From GCA-2401155 sp045047085 (GTDB lineage: Bacteria > Pseudomonadota > Alphaproteobacteria > Rhizobiales > Rhizobiaceae), in NCBI GenBank assembly GCA_045047085.1, contig JASFYT010000104.1, positions 1 through 64,000 of the forward strand: a stretch of 64,000 nt of DNA, read 5' to 3'. Of this stretch, positions 17,320 to 26,098 are shown piece after piece. Under the pieces are notes generated by a model. That model had not been told where the DNA came from. It did no database searches and saw nothing but the letters and a program-made list of their open reading frames with translations. Position numbers and translations under genes: made by a program. The first letter of the stretch is position 1. Each line of letters starts with the position of its first letter.

Positions 17320-19571
17320 TATGCCAGTCCTCCCACATCCACTTCGATGATCGTCATCGTGTCATTCCCAAAGATGTCCACCACCTTGACGGCCACCTTG
17401 CGCCGTCCGGGCTTGCATTCATGGGCAACGCTGGTCAATTCAAGTGAACGGTCCTTTTTAGTGCGGAAACTCTGCCATTCGTTTTCAAAGATATAATCGC
17501 CGGTCCATTGTTCCTCCCACCCATCGGTCTCGGTGTTCTGTACGCGGATAATCTCGCGCTTGCTCTCGAAATCAAAATCAATCGACCAATAGTCGATCCA
17601 GTCTGTCCATTGTTCGGTAAGGTTCTCGCGGGAAATAATGCCATCTTTATCCATAGTAACTTTTACAATTTGACCTTTTTCAACCACAATCCGGCTACCC
17701 TTTTTCTTCAGGGTAGCCTCAGCGTTTGCTATTGAATCCTGCGAATAGAATACCGAGAAATCAGTCAGTTCCACCGCTACCGTGTCGCCCTTGATATGCG
17801 GCTTGACTTCGATGAATGCCACGTCATGAAATACGACCTGATTTTTCTCAATCGCCCGCCTGTCAAAAACATCAGCAGGAATATATTTGGGTGCAATGTC
17901 AATCCCCTTGGACCGCGCTTCGTCCAGCACGTTGGGAAATAATCCCATCTCAAATTCAAACCCGAGGATATCCACCTTGGTGATATGCTGTTTGCGGCAT
18001 TCAAGAATTATTTCTTCAACAAACAGCCGCGTTATCGGCATGTTGACCGGACCAATGGCGACCAGTCGCCCGGCACGCTTGCCGTGGAAGGTGGCAAAAC
18101 CATCTGTTTTCTCTGCCTGATAGGCACGCAAAATCAGGTCAAGAAACGCCGCTTCTTTTGCCGCTATCTGTTGCTGTTTTTGCTCTTCGCGCAGATCAGA
18201 ATTAATGCCTATAAAATGCTGGCGCTCGTATTTGCCAAGATTAAGAATTTCAAAAGCGCGGTAGTCTTTGCCCTCTGCTTTTAAACTACGTTGCACACCA
18301 ATCATGCGCTTGCGGGTCGTGTGAATGCCGAACTTGCCTAGGTCGCCGACAATCCATTTGCGACCCAATTTTTCCGCGACGGCAGCAGTGGTTCCGGAAC
18401 CGCAGAAAAAATCTGCGACAAGATCGCCTTCATTACTTGATGCGAGAATGATTCGTTCAAGTAGTCGTTCAGACTTTGCCGTTGGGTATGGAGCTTTTGG
18501 GTCTTTTAGCCCAAGCCATATATCCTGAATATATATACCCGGGCTTTTATCAGCATAAATTTTTTCGCGAGGATTACCAGTTGATGACCATTCAATTTTT
18601 TCTTCTTGGTCTAATTGATTCAAAGTCGAGTGCACATAACGCCAATGATTGCCCGCTGGAGGCATAATATCACGCCATGCCGTACCAGTTTCACCATGCC
18701 GAATGCCAGGTGCGTGTAAAGGAGCAGTTTTATATCGACGCCCTGAACTAGCTTCGATAATTGGAAAATCCTCATCTATCTTTTTTTGGTTTCTTTTTTC
18801 ATACGGTTTGTTCCAGATGCATGCTTTTTCCTTTTTGTAGAAGTAAATAGTATCATGGATATTTCCAAATCCGAGTTTGGTATAGTTTTTGGGATTAGTT
18901 TTTTCCCTTGCTATTTCGTTTATGAAATTATCTACACCGAACACTTCATCTAAAATTAGTCGAATAAAACTATTTACTCTCCAATCGCAGTGAACATAGA
19001 TACTGCCGTCATTAGCCAACAGATCACGCATGAGAGTGAGGCGCTCATAAATCATGGCAATAAAGGAATCTGTACCCTTGCCCCAAGTGTCACGGTAGGC
19101 GATCTCTTCAAGGATATTAGGCCTTTTGGTGAAAGTGTCACCACCGATCTCAATGTCCATAGAAAAATCAGCTCCCACATCAAATGGTGGGTCAATGTAG
19201 ATTAGCTTGAGACCGCCTTGGCGTTCGATTTCCTCTCGTAACGGGCCGTTTTTGAGACTGGACAATACTAGTTTGTTATCACCCCATATTAGCTTGTTGG
19301 TCCAACCTTTAAGCTGGCGACCACGGTTATCAATCGAAAAAAAATCTTGCTGAGTGGCGGTATCTTCCGGCTTTTCTGCACGCGGCTCATCCACCTGTTC
19401 GATGGTCTGAAATGGCAGTACGACATTGCAAACCTCGTTTGTCTTGCCGTTCCAGACCAGTTCGACTTCGCGCTTGTCCTCAAACAACAAAAACCGGTAT
19501 TTATCCGGCAGTGATTTTCCTGCTTCCAGAAGCTTATTGATGTCTCTTATTTCGTTGTCGGTTAATTTCAT
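17319..19571 (-). CDS. type III DNA methyltransferase, Mod subunit
   Basis: N6-adenine methyltransferase that marks host DNA and gives the complex its sequence specificity. The catalytic DPPF lies at residues 127-130 and precedes the S-adenosylmethionine-binding segment DFFCGSGTT at 387-395. That order is the beta class typical of type III Mod. The target-recognition region lies between them (around residues 200-380). At 750 residues it is somewhat longer than average, with an extra C-terminal 250 residues of unclear role. The recognition sequence cannot be read from the protein. Confidence 0.94.
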   Translation of the reverse strand: MKLTDNEIRDINKLLEAGKSLPDKYRFLLFEDKREVELVWNGKTNEVCNVVLPFQTIEQVDEPRAEKPEDTATQQDFFSIDNRGRQLKGWTNKLIWGDNKLVLSSLKNGPLREEIERQGGLKLIYIDPPFDVGADFSMDIEIGGDTFTKRPNILEEIAYRDTWGKGTDSFIAMIYERLTLMRDLLANDGSIYVHCDWRVNSFIRLILDEVFGVDNFINEIAREKTNPKNYTKLGFGNIHDTIYFYKKEKACIWNKPYEKRNQKKIDEDFPIIEASSGRRYKTAPLHAPGIRHGETGTAWRDIMPPAGNHWRYVHSTLNQLDQEEKIEWSSTGNPREKIYADKSPGIYIQDIWLGLKDPKAPYPTAKSERLLERIILASSNEGDLVADFFCGSGTTAAVAEKLGRKWIVGDLGKFGIHTTRKRMIGVQRSLKAEGKDYRAFEILNLGKYERQHFIGINSDLREEQKQQQIAAKEAAFLDLILRAYQAEKTDGFATFHGKRAGRLVAIGPVNMPITRLFVEEIILECRKQHITKVDILGFEFEMGLFPNVLDEARSKGIDIAPKYIPADVFDRRAIEKNQVVFHDVAFIEVKPHIKGDTVAVELTDFSVFYSQDSIANAEATLKKKGSRIVVEKGQIVKVTMDKDGIISRENLTEQWTDWIDYWSIDFDFESKREIIRVQNTETDGWEEQWTGDYIFENEWQSFRTKKDRSLELTSVAHECKPGRRKVAVKVVDIFGNDTMTIIEVDVGGLA

Positions 19572-19779
19572 TCGATAAATTTCTTCCGTTTTACGGCCTT
19601 ACATGAACATGTCTACAGCGGTAGGGAGTGTTATAGTGACAAGGATTAAACAGTCTTCAACTTCAGATTATTGGTCAATCTATTTACGTTCCCCAAGCCA
19701 TAACACCTATATTAGCGCCCAAAAAGAGTATTTTATATCCAATGTGCTGCAACAAACTACGATGTTTACTTAGATCAGA

Positions 19780-21117
19780 TCAAATCTGATACCTGTCGAC
19801 ATAAGGAACATCGCAATTGAGTTCAGTTGCCAACGCCTCTACCGCAAGCCTTTTGGAATCAAATGTACTTTCAACGGGTATTCCTTTTTCCGTAGTGGCA
19901 ATCCACCGATTATTTATGAGTTTCTCTACCTGACCCAAAAATATTCGAAGCCCAGAGTCTTTAGAAACCGGTGCAGTTGCCCTCCAAACCGCTCCTTTTT
20001 CCTTTTGTGGTAATATGCGTGACAATGAAATTTTCCATGGAAACTCACGTGGTGGAAGTGGCCCTCCGCAACACCCAAGGAGCTGTGGTGCTCCAGGAAC
20101 CTCAAACTGCGACATTTGATCAAGAAAGACGCGCGCCAATGGAAGTTTCGACTTTTTGGTTTCAGATAAACTCCTCGCCGCCATAATTTGCTTAAAACAT
20201 TCATCGGCATCGAACATATGCTTGTGATTGCCATATATCGATATCGCATCGCGAAGTTCAACCATCCCTTTTTTTATATCTGGCTGAACCCCGATGCCTT
20301 GAAGCAACATCAGGGCAACAGCAGCACTATTGACCATACTCATGGAATTCATCTCGTGCGCGCGTGAATATAGTTCAAACGCTAGCTTAGAATCTTGGGT
20401 TAAACCAAACTGCCCGTTGAATATGAAGCGAGCTAAACGGGAATAACCGATAGAATTTCCATGTTCTCCCGCAGCATAAAAATGCCTGACAGCGACTTTT
20501 CTATCAGCTTGAACTCCCCGCCCTTTCAGAAGCATCTCGGCAAATCGCCGATGAGCATATGAATCGGTTTTATTAAGGTCTACAGCTTGTTTGTAAGCTC
20601 GGGCAGCCTCATTAAGATCACCCAAGTCGGTCGAGTGGGATAACATATCTCCCAACCTTGAGCAGGCAACCTCAACTCTCTCTTGAACAGCCTTCCTCAA
20701 CCAGTGTAGGCGAAGCGTCTTATCCTCATGAAAACAAATTGCCATGGACCAGTAGGCGTCGCCAGGGAAGAGAGAACCCTTTGCACTTGCAACTTCAGCA
20801 TCAGATATCTCCCCGTTGCTAACGCATAAAAGGCAAAAATCCAAATTTCTAAATTGTGTACGAAACGGTTCTGTCACTGGATGATTGCAAATCCGGCAGC
20901 GGAGCATGTTTTTTGAATCAATGAAAATTCTATTTTGGTGTGCGTGGTATATATCCAAGCTCGGTGAGCTGCATTCTTGACACGTGATCATTTGGGTTAG
21001 CAAAGCAACGGTGTATTCAGTGAGCCGCCTTCGAATGAGGCGCGCTACAACGCCAGCCGATAGGTATCCGACCGAATTGCAATCCTGGCATATCGTCTTG
21101 ACACACTGCATGGCCAT
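19780..21117 (-). CDS. zinc-ribbon plus Sel1/TPR-like repeat protein
   Basis: A 445-residue protein of unknown function, transcribed toward mod with a 208-base gap. The first 100 residues hold four CxxC pairs (Cys10/13, 46/49, 74/77, 95/98), consistent with two zinc ribbons. Residues around 110-310 contain Sel1-like repeats, for example AEMLLKGRGVQADRKVAVRH, ARFIFNGQFGLTQDSKLAFE and ALMLLQGIGVQPDIKKG. The last 120 residues show no known domain. Sel1 repeats usually mediate protein contacts. It may be a regulator or accessory of the neighbouring restriction genes, but this rests on position only. Confidence 0.7.
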   Translation of the reverse strand: MAMQCVKTICQDCNSVGYLSAGVVARLIRRRLTEYTVALLTQMITCQECSSPSLDIYHAHQNRIFIDSKNMLRCRICNHPVTEPFRTQFRNLDFCLLCVSNGEISDAEVASAKGSLFPGDAYWSMAICFHEDKTLRLHWLRKAVQERVEVACSRLGDMLSHSTDLGDLNEAARAYKQAVDLNKTDSYAHRRFAEMLLKGRGVQADRKVAVRHFYAAGEHGNSIGYSRLARFIFNGQFGLTQDSKLAFELYSRAHEMNSMSMVNSAAVALMLLQGIGVQPDIKKGMVELRDAISIYGNHKHMFDADECFKQIMAARSLSETKKSKLPLARVFLDQMSQFEVPGAPQLLGCCGGPLPPREFPWKISLSRILPQKEKGAVWRATAPVSKDSGLRIFLGQVEKLINNRWIATTEKGIPVESTFDSKRLAVEALATELNCDVPYVDRYQI

Positions 21118-21280
21118 TTGTTGCTGCTCCTCCCACTAGCAGTATTTGTAAATTTGATATCGGGAAATTGTAGATCGACTAATGATTCGAGGCAATATGC
21201 ATTTGGGCTGACCATTGAACCCCACAGTCAAACCCTATTTGAGAACAGTTCAAACGCCGTTATCTCCGTCACCGGTAGAT

Positions 21281-21448
21281 TTATTGCGCAGCCATAAATT
21301 TCACCCTCAGAAATATGAGCTCATCTTGAAAGTCAAAATCGTCTATATCGTAGTGCCAAGCCTTTGGCCGGTTATCGTTGCCATCATTCCAGCGGTATCC
21401 ATGTGCCTTCAGGAAGTCTTTCATCTCAAACGGTGCAGTTAGCCTCAT
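21281..21448 (-). pseudogene. C-terminal fragment resembling a DnaQ-type 3'-5' exonuclease
   Basis: Fifty-five residues with LTAPFEMKDFLKAHGYRW, then RPKAWHYDID and ELIFLRVKF. This resembles the tail of epsilon-like exonucleases in alphaproteobacteria (recalled pattern: APFE-K-LK-RGYRW followed by RPKAW). The catalytic exonuclease core (DxE and the following Exo motifs) is absent upstream in any frame I examined. I read it as a truncated remnant. It could instead be a small free-standing protein. Confidence 0.4.
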
Positions 21449-21563
21449 CCAACGCCGCCTGGTAGTTATCAAATCGATCATCCCAGGCATGGGACGTTCC
21501 CTGATCGTCAACAATTTCCAATATCCAAGTGGTTTCATTTTCCAGGCGATATATCTCAATCAC
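21426..21563 (-). CDS. possible 45-codon small frame overlapping the exonuclease-like fragment
   Basis: Starting at GTG 21563, this frame encodes an acidic product with ETTWILEIVDDQGTSHAWDD and FDNYQAALDEA. It ends in a TGA inside the exonuclease-like frame. The composition looks like real protein, but there is no ATG and no clear ribosome site. It is more likely a remnant than an active gene. The family is not identified. Confidence 0.25.
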   Translation of the reverse strand: MIEIYRLENETTWILEIVDDQGTSHAWDDRFDNYQAALDEANCTV

Positions 21564-21858
21564 GAACGTATGGCCGTCTTGCCGATGAAGGAGCTCTGGC
21601 GGTCATTCCATCTAGATCAAACGCACAAAACCCGATCCTCTATGACACTAATCTCTACGCCATGCGCAACATCGTCGAGCGGTTCTTTTGCAAAATGATG
21701 GATATGCGAAGACTGGCAGCACGGTTCGATAAACTCAGCAGGAATTTTCTTGCCATGGTACATATCTTTGCAATCAGGCAGTGGTGCAATTGAGTCCACC
21801 CCCTAGTATCGCCATGACTTTTGAAATTTTGCTAACTAACAGAAAAGGTGGCCGAAAA

Positions 21859-22182
21859 ATGCCAAGAAAATCACTGACGAAGAAACGGGCAAAATTGCTG
21901 GCTGAACTCGAGGCGATAATCGGAAATAACTGCTACAATGGGAATATTCAAAACTGGGGACCGGGTGGGGTTCAATATGGCGATGGCAGATCATTTCGCT
22001 ATCCGTTGACGACGATCGATCAAGATGGGAAACAATTGAAGACCAGAGGCGTCGCCAGCATAGATAGCCCCGATGTTTTATCTTCGGGCTATTACGCTTT
22101 TGGAGCAAATCGATTGAACGTTATCGCCGCACTGAACAAAGTGATCAAACATTTGGAAGAGAACCATGGATTAAAAATGTAG
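21859..22182 (+). CDS. hypothetical protein, only rightward gene of the island
   Basis: A 107-residue protein. The ATG at 21859 (MPRKSLTKKRAKLLAEL) has AAAGGTGG upstream and was preferred over an in-frame start at 21781. The N terminus is basic and helical, the middle is rich in Gly/Asn/Tyr (NGNIQNWGPGGVQYGDGR), and a C-terminal helix ends KHLEENHGLKM. No known domain is seen. Being convergent with the terminase-like gene and divergent from the cargo, it could be a separately expressed accessory gene. Confidence 0.5.
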   Translation: MPRKSLTKKRAKLLAELEAIIGNNCYNGNIQNWGPGGVQYGDGRSFRYPLTTIDQDGKQLKTRGVASIDSPDVLSSGYYAFGANRLNVIAALNKVIKHLEENHGLKM

Positions 22183-22364
22183 CCGAATGAGATCAGCATG
22201 AAAGTTCAAAATGAAGCCGCAGCTGACACCCCTGCCGAAAGCATTACTCCGGCGTTGGCACTTTTCCTGTCGTCGCCAAGGCTTTTCGGTGTCATTGCTT
22301 CGTTGTGATCGCCGCCATGATTTAGGCAGCTTGACGGCAACTTTATGTGTTCTTGTTCAAATGC

Positions 22365-22907
22365 CTACGCCGCAGGTTCAGACAGATTTGTCTCGCTATC
22401 TCTGCTGCGCTCTGATCGAATTTTATCGAGTGCAATCGACAGTGGGCTGGGCTCCGAATTCCTGGGGCGAGCGTCGACACCACCTTCAACAATGACTTTC
22501 TCTCCGAATATGGCTTTGCGGGTATATAGGGGATCATCAAGACCTGCGGCTTCAACTGCGGTTCTGGTAAGTTCAGCAGCAGCTTTATGGTCATCGGCTT
22601 TACGTGCGGCCCTGATGCCGATCAAGAGCTCTTCCCATACTTCACGGGCGGTATATGTCTTTGCGTCTATGATTGCATCGGAGGTCGCCTGTTTGAGAAA
22701 CTCGATACGGGCTGAAACTAGGGTATTCTTTATGAATTTATTAGCAGTGACGGCAACACTTTTGTTGTTTTGATATCCGGCATCAACATATGCACCGGCC
22801 TGCGTCATGCCGTTTGCAATACTTTGGGAAAACTTCTCGTGTTTATGGTTACGCAGGGGCCTGGAGGCATCTGTATGGATGATGTTATTGGTCATTTCGA
22901 GATCCAT
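22365..22907 (-). CDS. phage terminase small subunit-like protein
   Basis: A 180-residue protein with a helix-turn-helix type N-terminal half (EKFSQSIANGMTQAGAYVDA, then GYQNNKSVAVTANKFIKN and a helical segment with ARIEFLKQ) typical of small terminases that recognise packaging sites. A helical middle (REVWEELLIGIRAARKADDH) and a polar tail follow. No large terminase, portal or capsid gene is nearby. In known satellites an orphan TerS redirects helper-phage packaging, which fits the island type. A second start at 22895 is possible. Confidence 0.65.
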   Translation of the reverse strand: MDLEMTNNIIHTDASRPLRNHKHEKFSQSIANGMTQAGAYVDAGYQNNKSVAVTANKFIKNTLVSARIEFLKQATSDAIIDAKTYTAREVWEELLIGIRAARKADDHKAAAELTRTAVEAAGLDDPLYTRKAIFGEKVIVEGGVDARPRNSEPSPLSIALDKIRSERSRDSETNLSEPAA

Positions 22908-23004
22908 TCTGATGGGGAAATGATTGGCTATTTTTAACCTTAGTCATTTGGTGCCTCCGTTATTGAATGAATGAAATTTGTCACAGAGCTGCTCTCCCTT
23001 AGAT

Positions 23005-23196
23005 TTACCTGAAATCGTCCAGATTGATCAATTCGCCTGATTTTAAAATATCAGCTCCTACCCCTGCTACACTTGCTACACTGCTACACTGGGGGGCATA
23101 TTTGAGGATTTTGGCCTCCAGTGTAGCGGATGTAGCGAGTGTAGCAGCCTCACTGCTCTGAATTTTCAATAGTGCTGCCTGTACGTCAAACTTCAT
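23005..23196 (-). CDS. possible small protein over the GCTACAC repeat cluster
   Basis: A 63-codon frame starting 1 base after the DUF3987 stop. Its middle simply translates the repeats (AATLATSATLEAK, then CSSVASVAGVG), giving an odd Ala/Ser/Val-rich product. It may be a real coupled small gene or just an open frame over a DNA-level signal. I favour the latter weakly. Confidence 0.35.
   Translation of the reverse strand: MKFDVQAALLKIQSSEAATLATSATLEAKILKYAPQCSSVASVAGVGADILKSGELINLDDFR
23064..23147. repeat. inverted repeat built of GCTACAC units, possible replication origin or hairpin
   Basis: The left arm (23064-23092) has three GCTACAC units. The right arm (23118-23147) is its reverse complement with two substitutions and one inserted base. 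The spacer is 25 bases. The cluster lies immediately downstream of the DUF3987 and Toprim genes, which is where satellite origins with iterons are often found next to the primase/rep gene. On leftward transcripts it could also fold into a long hairpin. Confidence 0.6.
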
Positions 23197-23197
23197 T

Positions 23198-24760
23198 TTA
23201 TGCCCTCACAATCCGGTAAACTTCCTTACGTTTTCTGTCTCGAATGATTGAATTGGCCGGCATTGGAACCAGCCATCCATGCTTCTTGAGAACATCAACC
23301 GCTTCTTTCATTTTCTCGCTTTCCCTCAGGGTATTCGGTCCTTTTTGAAGGATGTCGCGAGGAAGCACGTAATCGTCCATGCAGTTATCCAGAAGCCATT
23401 TCCTGAGCATTTCTGCTCTGGCAATCTTCTCGGAGATCAATGCTGCATCAACCAGTCGTTTGGCTTCGGAAAGGTAATATTGCGCGAGGCAAATACCGTT
23501 ACTCATATTCGCGGCGTTCACTTCAATTGCATTGATGTCGTCTCCCAATGAAAGTACGCCCGCAATACGAATAGCCTGTTCCGCGCTCTTGGAGGCATAG
23601 GGCCGCACATGCATCATTTCACCACCGGCGGCCTGCTGCTTTTCAGTATGGTTGTAATACTCACGAAGTAATTGCTTTGCCTCGCTCGATAGAGCCATCA
23701 ATCTTGGTGCCAATTCGTTTTGGCTGCCCTCAATCAAAGGCGGCTGCATCTCAAGTAAGTTCCGCAACTTCTTACAAAACCGCTCGATGGCATAATCACT
23801 TGCTGGATTGTATTTGTCCCTTGTTCTGGTGCCGATTGTGCTTTCAGGTTCGCAAATCAGGAACCGTGCAAGAAACCCTTGAGAGTTGGCAATCTGATCA
23901 GACAATAGTGGCCTTGCAAGAACTGGCTGTAGCATAATGTGGGCTGCCAACCTCCGGCCAATTAATGTGCTGGCACCGTCCCCGGCACGAGTTCTGTTGA
24001 TTGGTGATGCATCCCAAAGGTTAGATAGCCCGGCACAGGTTTTGACCTTGTTATCACTGTTCATCGCATGGCCGCCAACAAAGCTACCGCCTTCATCCGA
24101 GAATAAGCCAAGTGAAGGCTTCCCAATTGCAAACAGTTTCACCAATCCTTCAAAAGTCGGATCACTGGCCGTTCTGTTTGGCGATAATGGTTGCTCAGGC
24201 TCGCGCTGCAAATCGTCAAGGTCTGCTCTTGCCGAATTTGCTTTTGCTACATCAGAACCTGCGGCATCTCTCATCAAACGAGTGCGCTTGGTTTCCCAAA
24301 TAATGTGTTCGGTGTCATAAGCTCTATATTGTTCCTTGTACTCCTGGAGGGCTTCAACCTCGTGTTCCCGGACTGCCTGCATCAGCAACTTGTCACAGGC
24401 GCTCTTGCGTTCTCCGCTCTGGGCAATAGTCAAAGCAAATAACGAGCATGGCGAGTTGCCGCCCAGTGTTTCAACATCGGCAAATGCCTGCACACCAAGA
24501 CTAAGAACAGCCAGTGCACTTTGTGCCGCTATTGCAGCGGGTGCTTGTGTCCGGTCGTGAACGGCTGCCACAATCTCTTTTAGGCATCCAAGGGCCTCAG
24601 TTGGAAATGGATCGCCTCGGGGAACCTCCCGAACGAGTGGCTGCGGACCTTCAAGTGCGTGAACGCCATGCCCATTGAATTGACCAATGTCCGGCACTGG
24701 AATTTGAGTGGCACCGATTTGGTGTAATTTTTGTTCTGGTGATAAAGATAAATTTTTCAT
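23198..24760 (-). CDS. DUF3987-family protein (mobile-element replication, helicase-like)
   Basis: A 520-residue protein of the DUF3987 type, common beside primases in phages, plasmids and satellites and thought to act in replication. Residues around 50-130 carry the characteristic block (FPTEALGCLKEIVAAVHDRT) and a P-loop-like GERKS at 116-120. GLFSDEGGSFVGGHAMN near residue 220 resembles a Walker B region. The ATG overlaps the Toprim stop (ATGA), so the two are translated together. Confidence 0.8.
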   Translation of the reverse strand: MKNLSLSPEQKLHQIGATQIPVPDIGQFNGHGVHALEGPQPLVREVPRGDPFPTEALGCLKEIVAAVHDRTQAPAAIAAQSALAVLSLGVQAFADVETLGGNSPCSLFALTIAQSGERKSACDKLLMQAVREHEVEALQEYKEQYRAYDTEHIIWETKRTRLMRDAAGSDVAKANSARADLDDLQREPEQPLSPNRTASDPTFEGLVKLFAIGKPSLGLFSDEGGSFVGGHAMNSDNKVKTCAGLSNLWDASPINRTRAGDGASTLIGRRLAAHIMLQPVLARPLLSDQIANSQGFLARFLICEPESTIGTRTRDKYNPASDYAIERFCKKLRNLLEMQPPLIEGSQNELAPRLMALSSEAKQLLREYYNHTEKQQAAGGEMMHVRPYASKSAEQAIRIAGVLSLGDDINAIEVNAANMSNGICLAQYYLSEAKRLVDAALISEKIARAEMLRKWLLDNCMDDYVLPRDILQKGPNTLRESEKMKEAVDVLKKHGWLVPMPANSIIRDRKRKEVYRIVRA

Positions 24761-25635
24761 GCTGCCTCACGATTTTTTGCGAAGTCCGCAAAGTCAGTGC
24801 CAACAGATGGCGCGCCGTGAATAACAACTTCCCTGTCTGCCGCTACCCATTGAGCGCCACATTTCTGAGCTGCCCTTTGTCCCGTACCGCTGGCGTCATT
24901 ATCCGCAAATATTGTGAGGCATTCGATACCATTGAGAACTGGGAACTTGGCCATGCTACCGGCTGATAGAGTTGCCCAAGCAGGTTTGAATCCCATCTCC
25001 ATTATCGCCAGAGTGGTTTCAATTCCCTCGGCAAGAAACAGTGCGGTTGTGACCTCATCGTTGGCTGACAACTTGACCACGGCACCCGCTGCGATGCCAA
25101 GCATTGCCTTTTCCTTTGCATCAAGGCGCGTTCTATGGACCCCTCGAAACTCATTTGTCTCAATGTCTACAATTGCACCGATCATTGCCGGGACACTCTT
25201 GCTTTTGAACGGGCAGGTTGGATTATACCGCAAGGATGGAGAGTTGGGAGATACCAACCCACGACCGTGCAAATAATCTTCTGCAGGCGTTCCAACCAGA
25301 GCACGCGAACCATCCCAAATCTTGCGGGCTGATTGTTTCTTGTTCAATTTCTCTGGATCGGGTGCCATTGGCTTAATGGCCTCTGACTGCTGAAAATCTT
25401 CGTGCGAATGAGATTGGTAATCAGTTTCAATTCCCAAACGCTCTTTCACGAAATCCCGACAATCACGGAAATCATCATCACAGAATGACTTTACCAAAAA
25501 CCCATCTGGTGCATTCGGATCAAATTTAACTGACAGGCTTCGGTCATGGCGTGAATGACCGGGACCAGGGCAGAGAATTGCCCCACCGGATACATCGCCA
25601 CCAAGTGCGTGGGCTGCTGATTGGATGCTCATCAT
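24757..25635 (-). CDS. Toprim-domain primase-like protein
   Basis: A 292-residue protein read from the ATG at 25635, which overlaps the previous stop (ATGA). The N terminus has the degenerate zinc-finger-like CPGPGHSRHDRSLSV of primase relatives. Residues around 195-270 form a Toprim domain with the acidic motifs AEGIETTLAIME and FADNDASGTGQRAA. Paired with the DUF3987 gene, it should supply priming for island replication. The family assignment is firm, the exact activity inferred. Confidence 0.85.
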   Translation of the reverse strand: MMSIQSAAHALGGDVSGGAILCPGPGHSRHDRSLSVKFDPNAPDGFLVKSFCDDDFRDCRDFVKERLGIETDYQSHSHEDFQQSEAIKPMAPDPEKLNKKQSARKIWDGSRALVGTPAEDYLHGRGLVSPNSPSLRYNPTCPFKSKSVPAMIGAIVDIETNEFRGVHRTRLDAKEKAMLGIAAGAVVKLSANDEVTTALFLAEGIETTLAIMEMGFKPAWATLSAGSMAKFPVLNGIECLTIFADNDASGTGQRAAQKCGAQWVAADREVVIHGAPSVGTDFADFAKNREAA

Positions 25636-25979
25636 GCTGCACCACCAGTCACGCAACTTTGAACTGGCACACCAAAGTCTGTGCTGGCTTTAATTGCCTG
25701 TAAAAGAGCTTCCGAAAAATCAGGGCCAGACCAAATATCCGTCACCTTGCTATTTGCTTCAACCAGTTCAACAAAATATTGAAACTGGCCAATTTGTGAT
25801 GGAATGCTGCTGGTTCCTAATGCACCGGTAATCTTTGCAGATGTTATGGTGCCGCCTGAAATGTTGATTTGTTCAGCATTCAAATTAAGCGCCTCCATAC
25901 TTTGATTGGTACGTTGGCATCGCTTTGCTGCAAGATTGGCTATTTGCTTTTTGCGGCCAAGACTGATAATATTTGACAT
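25632..25979 (-). CDS. hypothetical protein upstream of the primase gene
   Basis: A 115-residue protein translated just before, and overlapping, the Toprim gene. The N terminus is basic (SLGRKKQIANLAAKRCQR). The centre has a repetitive beta-like stretch (INISGGTITSAKITGALGTS), and the C terminus ends in VPVQSCVTGGAA. I do not recognise it. Its place in the replication operon suggests a regulatory or accessory role. Confidence 0.55.
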   Translation of the reverse strand: MSNIISLGRKKQIANLAAKRCQRTNQSMEALNLNAEQINISGGTITSAKITGALGTSSIPSQIGQFQYFVELVEANSKVTDIWSGPDFSEALLQAIKASTDFGVPVQSCVTGGAA

Positions 25980-26098
25980 GATTTATTTTCCTTAGAAGGA
26001 TTTTGGTCATACTTTTTGGAACGCTCAGGAATTGCCTTTTCTGGGCGTTTTTCTTATGGGGATTGGGAGTTATTTGATTTCTCATGGGAACCTACCCA

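Larger units (their letters stand above)
21118..21858. other. decayed stretch without a complete gene
   Basis: About 740 bases separate the leftward Sel1 gene from the rightward 107-residue gene. Apart from the exonuclease-like fragment and a short frame described separately, it contains only brief overlapping frames on both strands. The mixture suggests gene remains at the seam between the cargo and mobilisation halves of the island. Confidence 0.4.

Noticed and set aside
23064..23147. CRISPR array
   Set aside because: The GCTACAC units are short, arranged as an inverted repeat, and have no regular spacers or cas genes.
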